A DNA stretch of 31,626 nucleotides from the NCBI GenBank assembly GCA_047626155.1, contig JBLHRR010000050.1, positions 1-31,626 of the forward strand, given 5' to 3'. Of this stretch, positions 23,785 to 31,045 are shown one piece after another; position 1 is the stretch's first letter; every line of letters begins with the position of its first letter. This DNA comes from CALGLS01 sp047626155 (lineage in GTDB: Bacteria > Bacteroidota > Bacteroidia > Chitinophagales > Saprospiraceae). A program made the position numbers and the translations under genes. The notes below the pieces were generated by a model. The model did not search any database and had not been told where the DNA came from. It saw only the letters and a program-made list of their open reading frames with translations.

Positions 23785-23970
23785 TTGGATCTATTCTACT
23801 CGGTTCGTAGCTATCTTTCTGATCTTAATGGGAAATTAATAACGCAGCATATACCAATGGCACCAAAAACGATCTTGAACTTATCCCATTTAAACAATGG
23901 AGCTTATTTCATAACTAAAAAAGTAGCTGGCGAAAAAAACAAAACGGAGAAGATACTCATACAACATTAA
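23785..23970 (+). pseudogene. Remnant of a T9SS cargo gene (C-terminal sorting domain)
   Basis: The readable stretch VRSYLSDLNGKLITQH...ILNLSHLNNGAYFITKK...KILIQH matches the last two-thirds of a type IX secretion type A sorting domain (compare DINGKLLLQE...LNVSALKEGLYFLKV...KFIKQ in the next gene). The N-terminal YPNP part and any cargo protein are absent, and the ORF opens only 15 bp after the DUF5682 stop. It is therefore a decayed 3' fragment rather than a gene, likely left by a deletion or rearrangement. Confidence 0.6.
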
Positions 23971-23990
23971 ACCTACAAAAAACAATAACT

Positions 23991-24857
23991 ATGAATCTCA
24001 AAATCACTCTATTACTAATCATCGCCTCCTGCTATTCGAACAGTGTTAAATCGCAGCAATTTGTAAACGAATCAAACCTTTGGTATTTAACAGACTGCTG
24101 CTTTTCACAGGGCATATTCGATTGCGAAACGCATCATTATTCATTTGATGAAACCGTTGTAATCGACATGGTCACTTATTACAAATTAAATACAAATAAT
24201 TTAACTCCGGTATTTGACATTGGCCAATTCTATAGAGAAGAAAGTGGAGTGGTCTATCTCAAATATAATGAAAACGAGGAAGAGTTTATTATTTACGATT
24301 TTAATTTAGAAGAAGGAGATCAATTGGAAATTGGAAACGCTTCTTCTTCATTTTCGTTATTGATTGAAGTTTTATCAGTAGACTCGATAACTTTAATCTC
24401 TGGAGAAAAAAGGAAAAGACTTAAAGTCGTAAGAGCAGGGGATATGAATCCCTTTACTTATTGGATCGAAGGAATAGGAGCTGAATTGGCTACGATGAAT
24501 CCTATATATATGCTTTCTCAAGATTGCTGGAATGACTTTAATTGCTATCATTTTGAGGACAATATCGAATATCAATTGGGAGATTGCCTGTTGACTAATT
24601 CGGAGGATTTAAACATTGCAGAAAATCTGTTTAGCAGCTATCCAAATCCAGTGTTAGATCAGTTGACTATCTCGAAATTAGGAAAGAAAAAAATAGATAG
24701 CGTTGAAATATTAGATATAAATGGTAAACTCCTACTGCAAGAAAGTGCGAGGAATGCTACAACCTTAAATGTAAGCGCTCTAAAAGAAGGACTGTACTTT
24801 TTGAAAGTGACTTTCTCTAATGGAAAAATAGGAATTTCTAAATTTATAAAACAATAA
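23991..24857 (+). CDS. T9SS type A sorting-domain protein
   Basis: A 288-residue secreted protein with a signal peptide (MNLKITLLLIIASCYSNSVKS, cleaved near QQF), a beta-rich body of unknown function with four or more Cys (TDCCFSQGIFDCETHHY, QDCWNDFNCYHF) that may form disulfides, and a C-terminal sorting domain from about 212: LFSSYPNPVLDQLTI, VEILDINGKLLLQE, TLNVSALKEGLYFLKV, ISKFIKQ. Type A domains direct export across the outer membrane by the T9SS and are usually cleaved. The cargo part is not recognised; it is too small for most enzymes. It lies 20 bp after the sorting-domain remnant, so the two may derive from a tandem pair. Confidence 0.85.
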   Translation: MNLKITLLLIIASCYSNSVKSQQFVNESNLWYLTDCCFSQGIFDCETHHYSFDETVVIDMVTYYKLNTNNLTPVFDIGQFYREESGVVYLKYNENEEEFIIYDFNLEEGDQLEIGNASSSFSLLIEVLSVDSITLISGEKRKRLKVVRAGDMNPFTYWIEGIGAELATMNPIYMLSQDCWNDFNCYHFEDNIEYQLGDCLLTNSEDLNIAENLFSSYPNPVLDQLTISKLGKKKIDSVEILDINGKLLLQESARNATTLNVSALKEGLYFLKVTFSNGKIGISKFIKQ

Positions 24858-24984
24858 AACTATTACGCTGCACGAATTTCAAAGCGAATAAAGCCGCTAA
24901 AAAATTTGAGTACCAGCTAGAGCTTACAGACCGCAGATTCCAAAGCAATGGGCAGCGCCAATGGTAGCTAAACGCACCGAACGC

Positions 24985-26880
24985 CTAATAAGCCCGCGCA
25001 TTCGTCTTCTCCATATAATTAATAAACGCCCGATTCACAACCCGATTCCCACCCGCTGTCGGATAGTGGCCAGAGAAGTACCAATCCCCCGAATGATTTG
25101 GACAGGCTTTGTGCAAGCCTTCCAGCGTTTGGAAAATCACTTCAACCTTAGGTTTGATCCCTTCTGGTGTCACAATTTCTGCGATTTTGGCGGAGACCTC
25201 TTCATACTCGAAGAGATCGTATAACGGAATAATCTGGTTTTGCATTTCCTCTACTGGCAATTTCTCTTGTTCATAACAACGCTCTAACGTCTCTTCCAAT
25301 TTATGCATCTGATTGGTATCTTCCAAGAGCTCAACCATAGCCCGGAAGGCAACAAAGCTATTCATTACAGACATATCTATTCCGTAGCAATCCGGGTAAC
25401 GGATCTGAGGAGCAGAAGAAACAACAATGATTTTCTTTGGCCGTAGTCGCGCTACCATTTCCAGAATACTGGTTTTCAGTGTAGTTCCTCGTACAATAGA
25501 ATCATCGATAACGACTACCGTGTCTTTATTGTTATTAATGATACCATAAGTCACATCATAGCCGTGGGCGACCATCTCCTTTCGGGAATTTCCAGCAGTA
25601 ATAAAGGTACGTAGCTTTGCGTCTTTGATTATAATCTTATCCACCCGAATTTTCTGTGATAGAATTCGCTCCAATTTTTTAGGCTTAAGGTCGGCACCTA
25701 AATTTAGAATTTTCTCTTTCTTAACTTCATTCATCTCTTTCTCCAAGCCTTCGATTAAACCGAAGAAGGAAGATTCGGCTGTATTTGGAACAAATGAAAA
25801 TACGGAATTCTTAAAGTCAAAATCCAGCGTTTCCATGACCTGCTTGGCCAACAACTCTCCTAATTTTTTTCTTTCCAAGTAAACATCTCTGTCCGTTCCT
25901 CTTGAAAAGTAAATGCGCTCGAAAGTACAAGCCATTCTTTCTGTAGGTTCGATGAAAGGAACCTCTGAAATTCGGCCATTTGCTTTAATGATCAGCACAT
26001 GTCCAGGCTTTACTTCCTGTATTTTAGTATGATGTACATCAAAAGCGGTTTGAATCGCAGGACGTTCTGAAGCCACTACAACCACCTCATCATCCTGATA
26101 GTAGAAAGCAGGCCGGATTCCCGCAGGGTCACGCATCACGAAGGCATCTCCATGACCGATGAGGCCCGCCATTACATAGCCGCCGTCGAATTTTTTACTT
26201 GCTCTGGTCAGCATCCGCTGAATGTCCAGATTTTTAAATATGAACTTATTGATTTCCTCGCTGGTATGGCCATCTGGTTTGTGCCAGTCTATTAGACGTT
26301 GAACTTCATCATCCAGAAAGTGACCGATTTTTTCAAGTACCGTTACGGTGTCCGAAGCTTCTTTTGGGTACTGTCCCAATTCAACCAGTTCGGCAAAAAG
26401 TTCCTGTACATTGGTCAGGTTGAAATTACCTGCGAGTACGAGGTTACGGCTGATCCAGTTATTTTGTCGAAGGAAAGGGTGGCAGGTTTCTACGCTATTG
26501 TTCCCATGCGTACCATAACGTAGATGGCCTAGTAACAACTCCCCGGTATAAGCTTTATGTTTTTTGAGCCATTTTGCATCATCAAGGCGTGGATCGCCTT
26601 TCATGGCTTCGAATCGTTTGAAGATCGAGGTGAAGATATTTTCGAGGTAGTTTCTTCCGATTCGGCGTTTTCTGCTGATGTAGCGGGTACCAGGTTTGGA
26701 GTTCAGTTTGATGGTTACTACCCCGGCGCCGTCCTGCCCTCTGTTTCGCTGCTTCTGCATCAGGAGTCGCAGTTTGTTGAGGCCGTAAAGCGAAGTCCCG
26801 TAGGTCTCCTGATAGTAGCTAAGTGGTTTCAATAATCGGACTAGTGCAATCCCGCACTCGTGCTTAATTTGGTCACTCAT
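24985..26880 (-). CDS. Long amidophosphoribosyltransferase (PurF-like)
   Basis: A 631-residue enzyme with a class II glutamine amidotransferase domain (N-terminal half) and a type I phosphoribosyltransferase domain. The nucleophile is Cys9 in HECGIAL, implying removal of an eight-residue propeptide. RGQDGAG (47-53), HLRYGTHG and GNFNLTN are typical glutaminase segments. The PRPP-binding loop is VVVIDDSIVRGTT (about 454-466, Asp459-Asp460). PurF makes 5-phosphoribosylamine from PRPP and glutamine, the first step of purine synthesis. At 631 residues it is well over 100 longer than E. coli PurF (505); Bacteroidota commonly carry this long form, often beside a normal-length PurF elsewhere. It may therefore be a paralogue with a different acceptor role, and purF is not assigned as a symbol. 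It is monocistronic. Confidence 0.85.
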   Translation of the reverse strand: MSDQIKHECGIALVRLLKPLSYYQETYGTSLYGLNKLRLLMQKQRNRGQDGAGVVTIKLNSKPGTRYISRKRRIGRNYLENIFTSIFKRFEAMKGDPRLDDAKWLKKHKAYTGELLLGHLRYGTHGNNSVETCHPFLRQNNWISRNLVLAGNFNLTNVQELFAELVELGQYPKEASDTVTVLEKIGHFLDDEVQRLIDWHKPDGHTSEEINKFIFKNLDIQRMLTRASKKFDGGYVMAGLIGHGDAFVMRDPAGIRPAFYYQDDEVVVVASERPAIQTAFDVHHTKIQEVKPGHVLIIKANGRISEVPFIEPTERMACTFERIYFSRGTDRDVYLERKKLGELLAKQVMETLDFDFKNSVFSFVPNTAESSFFGLIEGLEKEMNEVKKEKILNLGADLKPKKLERILSQKIRVDKIIIKDAKLRTFITAGNSRKEMVAHGYDVTYGIINNNKDTVVVIDDSIVRGTTLKTSILEMVARLRPKKIIVVSSAPQIRYPDCYGIDMSVMNSFVAFRAMVELLEDTNQMHKLEETLERCYEQEKLPVEEMQNQIIPLYDLFEYEEVSAKIAEIVTPEGIKPKVEVIFQTLEGLHKACPNHSGDWYFSGHYPTAGGNRVVNRAFINYMEKTNARAY

Positions 26881-27514
26881 GAAATTTGATTATGGACAGA
26901 GTTTATGATGCAATTTCGAATAAGTATTAGACAAAAAGTAATTTAATACCAACTTAGGACATTAAGCTTTCCATTAACTTTTTGTTACTACTGAGTAAAG
27001 AGAAAGCACAAATATAAATGTATTAATTGGGGTGACCAATAGCAATTGATTTATTATTAATAGAATTGTAGTGAATTACACTTTTGTTAGCAACAACAAA
27101 AATTAACTTGAGAATCTGGAAGCTTTTAGCTAAAGCTTAACGACCTCAGGGAGAGTGTTTTAGTTAAAGGCTTCCAGAGTAAAGATTGTCAAATCAGCGC
27201 GTTCCGATCAGGCTGGTTATTTTTTGTGTAATAGTAAAAAGTTATCCCCAATCTTTCCACATTTACAGTTTTCATACAAGGCCTATTCGTATGGCATTTC
27301 ACAAAAAATAATTTCAAGCTTTTTCTATTCAATCGTTCGCCTAACGTTCTCTCTTCTAAGTCCTTATAACTAAACAAATGATTGTAATTGCCGAACTTGG
27401 TTTTTTGTTGCTATAGTGCATTCTACAAAATGAAAATTAGTTCTTAACTTACATCAAAATGGAGAAGGAATGCATCTTTTTAGTATATTCTTTTAACAAC
27501 TAAAATCCAATCCT
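26881..27514. other. 634-bp intergenic region
   Basis: No convincing gene on either strand. Contents: an imperfect inverted repeat acaaaaagt/actttttgt (26931-26939, 26977-26985) in the leader of the PurF-like gene, a weak A/T hairpin ttttgtt/aacaaaa (27082-27101), and the large heptad-type hairpin at 27115-27178. A single ttatcccca near 27241 is not enough for a replication origin. Confidence 0.5.
27115..27178. repeat. Heptad-type hairpin repeat, copy 4
   Basis: 22-bp inverted repeat (27115-27136 with 27157-27178, three mismatches), 20-nt loop. The arms carry heptads gaagctt ttagcta on the left and, read in reverse, gaagcct ttaacta on the right. The loop taacgacctcagggag partly resembles the shared core. 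Its nearest gene is the small protein gene at 27515. Confidence 0.6.
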
Positions 27515-27829
27515 ATGGCTTTAATGAGCTTTTTCAAGAAACCACAGCACCAACGGTTTGAGTACAACCCCAGACATTACGATCCTAAGAAAGAAGACCT
27601 CGAAACACGACTTCGTCTAGCACGAAATGTGAAAGAAGGGGATCCCAATGCCCTCAGATCTCGTATCTCTTCAGGCTTACGTCGAAAGCATATCAGACAG
27701 CAGGGAACAGGCAATACTAACCTGTTGAACACAAATATCCGGCTGATTGCGATTATAGTTATCCTCTTTGGTATGACGTATGTATTTCTTACCATATATT
27801 TGCCGGAGATTGTGAAAATGGTAGAATAA
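27515..27829 (+). CDS. Small membrane-anchored protein of the mutL neighbourhood
   Basis: A 104-residue protein: a basic soluble N-terminal part (MALMSFFKKPQHQRFEYNPRHYDPKKEDLETR) and a single C-terminal membrane segment (about 78-98, IRLIAIIVILFGMTYVFLTIY). Bacteroidota often have such a small tail-anchored protein with an F-x-Y-x-P-R-(Y/H)-Y motif beside mutL and rhomboid genes; I recall database names such as riboflavin synthase subunit beta for some of them, which look like misannotations. No activity can be assigned. It is 124 bp upstream of mutL on the same strand, with a hairpin repeat between them. Confidence 0.7.
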   Translation: MALMSFFKKPQHQRFEYNPRHYDPKKEDLETRLRLARNVKEGDPNALRSRISSGLRRKHIRQQGTGNTNLLNTNIRLIAIIVILFGMTYVFLTIYLPEIVKMVE

Positions 27830-27833
27830 GTCT

Positions 27834-27918
27834 TCAGCAGTTGGCTTTTAGCAGTTGGCAATTAGCTTCACTATAACGTACGCGATAGTGGGAAGCCAAC
27901 TGCCAATAGTTAAAAGCC
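27834..27918. repeat. Heptad-flanked hairpin repeat, best-preserved copy
   Basis: Five heptads with exact 7-bp spacing lead in (tcagcag 27834, ttggctt 27841, ttagcag 27848, ttggcaa 27855, ttagctt 27862), then the core cactataacgtacgcgatagtggg, then 27 bp that read in reverse as ggctttt aactatt ggcagtt ggcttc. Arms 27843-27869 and 27892-27918 pair at 22 of 27 positions. It lies between the small protein gene and mutL. The core matches 2762-2781. Confidence 0.75.
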
Positions 27919-27953
27919 TCTACATGAATAAATAAAATTCAAGATTAACAAAC

Positions 27954-29807
27954 ATGTCTGACATTATAAAATTGCTCCCTGATTCTATTGCCAACCAGAT
28001 TGCTGCCGGTGAAGTCATTCAACGGCCTGCTTCTGTGGTGAAGGAACTGATGGAAAATGCGATTGACGCGGGAGCGGAGAATATTAAATTGATTATAAAA
28101 GACGCGGGAAAGACTTTATTGCAAGTCATAGACGATGGCTGCGGTATGTCCGAAACAGATGCCCGGATGTGTTTTCAACGGCACGCGACTTCCAAAATTC
28201 GGAAAGCGAAGGATTTATTTGCCATTCGGACAATGGGCTTCCGGGGAGAGGCCATGGCTTCTATTGCTGCCATCGCACAGGTGGAATTGAAAACCAGAAA
28301 ACACGCTGACGAATTGGGTGTTCGAATTTTAATGGAAGGTTCTGAGGTAAAAACACAGGAGGCTTGTCAATGTGCAGCGGGAACGATGATTTCTGTAAAG
28401 AATTTATTTTTCAATGTACCGGCCCGACGTAACTTTCTAAAGTCGGATGCAGTGGAGATGCGACACATCACAGATGAATTTCAACGCGTAGCTTTAGCCA
28501 ACCCGGACATCTTTTTCTCTTTGCACCACAATGGCAATGAGATCTACCATTTACAAAAAGGGAACTCCCGTCAACGTATTGTTGGATTTTTTGGCAACAG
28601 CAGCAACAAGAACTTAGTAAAAGTAGAAGAGACCACTGATGTAGTCACCTTGAATGGCTATGTGGGCAAACCCGACTTTGCGAAAAAGACACGTGGCGAT
28701 CAATTACTGTTTGTCAACAATCGTTTTATAAAAAGTCATCATTTACATCACGCCATTGTTTCTGCCTTTGATGAATCTTTGCAGAAAGGAATGCATCCTT
28801 TTTATGTTTTGTATCTAGACATAGATCCTTCTCGGATTGACATCAATGTACATCCTACAAAACAGGAAATTAAGTTTGATGATGATCGCTTGATTTACAA
28901 TTATCTGAAGGTGGCCATTCGTCATGCCCTTGCACAGCAGGCGGTAACTCCTATGTTGGATTTTGACCAAAACGTTAACTTCGCTACAGGCATCACCGGG
29001 CGTAGTGAGCGAAAATCAAAGGAAGGTGGCACTCCTTTTACCTATAAATCCTCTGCGGGAAACGATCAACCTTCATATCCAAACCAGGCGGGCAACAAGG
29101 CCAATTGGAAAAAGCTATATGATGGCCTCGATGAATTTGACGAAACAGAAACGGAAGGTGACGACAACGAACCAACCGTTACCACCATCGAAAGCCAGTG
29201 GACAGACAATGCGCCTATAGACGACATAGAAGGTTCTTTTTCAAAAGGACAAAAAAAGCCTTACCAAATACATGGCAGCTACATCATCAACCAGATAAAA
29301 TCGGGTTACGTCTTAATTAACCAACAAGCTGCGCACGAACGTATTCTATATGAACGCTACCTCAGCGCCATTGAAGATAAAAAGGGAGTGACGCAAAAAG
29401 AAATGTTCCCGATCAATATCAAAACATCTGTGGCGGATGCTGACATTGTAAAAGAATTGTTGCCTCAAATTAACTCAATGGGCTTTGACATGCAGGAATT
29501 CGGTAAAAATGATTTTGTCATCCACGGTACTCCTGCTGATATGCCTAGGCTGGATCATCAGCAGTTAATAGATACGCTCATTTTTCAATATAAGGAGAAC
29601 CTAGAAACCAATGCACCGATTGCGGAAAGCATTGCAAAATCTATGGCGCGAACTGGAGCGATCAAAAAAGGGAAATATCTGACGGAAACGGAAATGAAGG
29701 AATTGATCGATCAGCTTTTTGCCTGCTCTAATCCTTATGCGAATCCTTTCGGTAAAAAATGTTTTTTGACTTTTGAGTTGGATGATTTGGAGAAACAGTT
29801 TTCTTAG
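27954..29807 (+). CDS. mutL: DNA mismatch repair protein MutL
   Basis: A 617-residue MutL. The GHKL ATPase domain is complete: NQIAAGEVIQRPASVVKEL (14-32) with catalytic Glu31, ENAIDAG (34-40), DDGCGM (60-65), RHATSKI (76-82) and TMGFRGEA (93-100). A Gly/Glu/Thr-rich linker (about 345-435) leads to the C-terminal dimerisation domain. MutL couples MutS mismatch recognition to strand removal. The endonuclease motif DQHA(x)2E(x)4E appears as NQQAAHERILYE (456-467), with Asp and His replaced; the ACxxSIKA and CPHGRP counterparts read ARTGAIKKG and CSNPYANPFGKKC. The nicking activity is therefore probably lost. It heads the block with two rhomboid genes downstream. Confidence 0.95.
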   Translation: MSDIIKLLPDSIANQIAAGEVIQRPASVVKELMENAIDAGAENIKLIIKDAGKTLLQVIDDGCGMSETDARMCFQRHATSKIRKAKDLFAIRTMGFRGEAMASIAAIAQVELKTRKHADELGVRILMEGSEVKTQEACQCAAGTMISVKNLFFNVPARRNFLKSDAVEMRHITDEFQRVALANPDIFFSLHHNGNEIYHLQKGNSRQRIVGFFGNSSNKNLVKVEETTDVVTLNGYVGKPDFAKKTRGDQLLFVNNRFIKSHHLHHAIVSAFDESLQKGMHPFYVLYLDIDPSRIDINVHPTKQEIKFDDDRLIYNYLKVAIRHALAQQAVTPMLDFDQNVNFATGITGRSERKSKEGGTPFTYKSSAGNDQPSYPNQAGNKANWKKLYDGLDEFDETETEGDDNEPTVTTIESQWTDNAPIDDIEGSFSKGQKKPYQIHGSYIINQIKSGYVLINQQAAHERILYERYLSAIEDKKGVTQKEMFPINIKTSVADADIVKELLPQINSMGFDMQEFGKNDFVIHGTPADMPRLDHQQLIDTLIFQYKENLETNAPIAESIAKSMARTGAIKKGKYLTETEMKELIDQLFACSNPYANPFGKKCFLTFELDDLEKQFS

Positions 29808-29842
29808 GGGCTTGTTTTTTTTTTACAGAGTGATATATATAA

Positions 29843-29986
29843 CTCTTTGCGCGTCCCCGAACGAAGATTAATCACGCAAAGAGCGCAGAGGCCGCAGAGC
29901 GAAACGTAATAATACGCGCATTTCTAAATAGAATTACCCACACAGATTCAAACGTAAAACTCGCGTTAGCTCTACGCTCTCTGCGT
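29843..29986. repeat. Dispersed G/C-rich repeat, copy 2
   Basis: Begins with inverted repeat ctctttgcg (29843-29851)/cgcaaagag (29875-29883), then cagaggccgcag (29886-29897) followed by agcgaaacg, and ends with ctctctgcgt (29977-29986). The last two words are those of 5181-5215 in opposite orientation, with 79 bp between them instead of 13. Confidence 0.55.
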
Positions 29987-30175
29987 AATTATAAAAATGT
30001 TTAGGAAAAATTTATAGCCCCTGATAATGCAGAAACAACGGGTCTCCCTTGAGAAACTGTTGATATCCGAGGCCAAATAAACGCTATTAAGAAGCCTTTC
30101 TTTGAAAGCCGCTTTACTCTCCCTCTTGTGGTTACATCACTTCTACATTTCCTTCAGTCGAAAAAAGCCTCATTT

Positions 30176-30204
30176 TTTGCTACTTTTACTCAACTTTATT
30201 CTTT
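30176..30204 (+). promoter_or_regulatory. Putative promoter of the first rhomboid gene
   Basis: TTTG (30176-30179), 17-bp spacer, TATTCTTT (30197-30204), near the Bacteroidota consensus TAnnTTTG. It would place the transcript start close to the ATG at 30227. Confidence 0.35.
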
Positions 30205-30226
30205 TTCAAACCTTTATAGCTTTACA

Positions 30227-30817
30227 ATGAATAGAATTACGGAAGTGACTAAGATGCTAATCATAATCAATGTGATTGTGTATGTAGCGGCTACCTTTAT
30301 ATTTAATGGTGCAATAAACGAATATCTGATATTCCAACACCCACTTAATGGCCACTTTCAACCTGTGCAACTCATTGGGCATATGTTCATGCATGGTGGT
30401 ACAATGCACCTGCTTTTCAATATGTACATGCTCTATATGTTTGGTCCGCCGTTAGAATCATTGTGGGGCGAGAAACGCTTTTTGCTTTATTATTTATTTG
30501 CTGGCTTTGGTGGCATCATTTTATTTGCACTCGTTGGTTTCCTGGACGGGACAGGTGGAGCTGCAGTTGGGGCTTCAGGAGCAATATTCGGTCTCTTAAT
30601 CGGCTTTGGTATGAAGTTTCCGGAACAACGACTCATGTTAATTATCCCCCCTATTCCCGTGAAGGCAAAGTACTTAGTAATGTTCCTTGCTGGATTTGAG
30701 TTATTTTTGGGAGTAGGTAACTTTGATACAGGGATCGCCCATTTTGGCCATTTAGGAGGCGCTTTATTTGGGTTTTTATTAATCAAATACTGGGATAGAT
30801 TCGGATCTAAGTTTTAG
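30227..30817 (+). CDS. Rhomboid-family intramembrane serine protease
   Basis: A 196-residue polytopic protein with six hydrophobic segments. The catalytic serine is Ser117 in VGASGAIFG (GxSG motif), and the catalytic His is most likely His175 in AHFGHLGGALFG. The loop motif HGGTMHLLFNM supplies the conserved His61 and Asn65. Rhomboids cleave transmembrane helices within the bilayer; the substrate is unknown. An upstream in-frame ATG at 30128 would add 33 Ser/Phe-rich residues that are not rhomboid-like, so the ATG at 30227 right before MNRITEVTKML was chosen; a promoter-like sequence falls inside the discarded extension. A second rhomboid gene follows. Confidence 0.92.
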   Translation: MNRITEVTKMLIIINVIVYVAATFIFNGAINEYLIFQHPLNGHFQPVQLIGHMFMHGGTMHLLFNMYMLYMFGPPLESLWGEKRFLLYYLFAGFGGIILFALVGFLDGTGGAAVGASGAIFGLLIGFGMKFPEQRLMLIIPPIPVKAKYLVMFLAGFELFLGVGNFDTGIAHFGHLGGALFGFLLIKYWDRFGSKF

Positions 30818-30953
30818 ATATTCTCGATAAATATGACATTTTTACCTCTTGCGACCAATTCAATAAGTGTAGGGGAAACATGCGTGCCATACGTCTCGTT
30901 AGAGACAACAGAATTAGGTACTAACTATAAAGAATACAACAGTTCAGAATTAG

Positions 30954-30984
30954 TTGTAAATACAAGCTTAAGTCTTTAACTTTG
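30954..30984 (+). promoter_or_regulatory. Promoter of the second rhomboid gene
   Basis: TTG (30954-30956), 20-bp spacer, TAACTTTG (30977-30984), an exact -7 box for Bacteroidota sigma-A. The predicted leader to the ATG at 31046 is about 55 nt. Confidence 0.5.
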
Positions 30985-31045
30985 AATTCTTCAGCTTCTC
31001 TTATCAAAAAGTTATTTTAGGAATCGAATCGTAACTATTTAAACT

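Larger units (their letters stand above)
29808..30226. other. Intergenic region between mutL and the first rhomboid gene
   Basis: Starts with a run of T just after the mutL stop (29816-29824), which has no clear stem before it. It then holds the G/C-rich repeat copy (29843-29986) and, near the end, a candidate promoter (30176-30204). No ORF is credible; the in-frame extension of the rhomboid back to 30128 is not protein-like. Confidence 0.5.

Noticed and set aside
24961..25224. Plus-strand 87-residue ORF
   Set aside because: Lies antisense over the end of the PurF-like gene, has an Arg/Ile/Pro-biased composition and no recognisable motif.
27241..27265. DnaA-box-like ttatcccca suggesting a replication origin
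   Set aside because: Only one imperfect box, no cluster, no dnaA or other origin-linked gene nearby.
27834..27918. CRISPR-like array
   Set aside because: Repeat unit is 7 bp without spacers; it is a degenerate heptad array with a hairpin core.
30128..30226. N-terminal extension of the first rhomboid
   Set aside because: The extension is Ser/Phe-rich, not rhomboid-like, and overlaps a candidate promoter.
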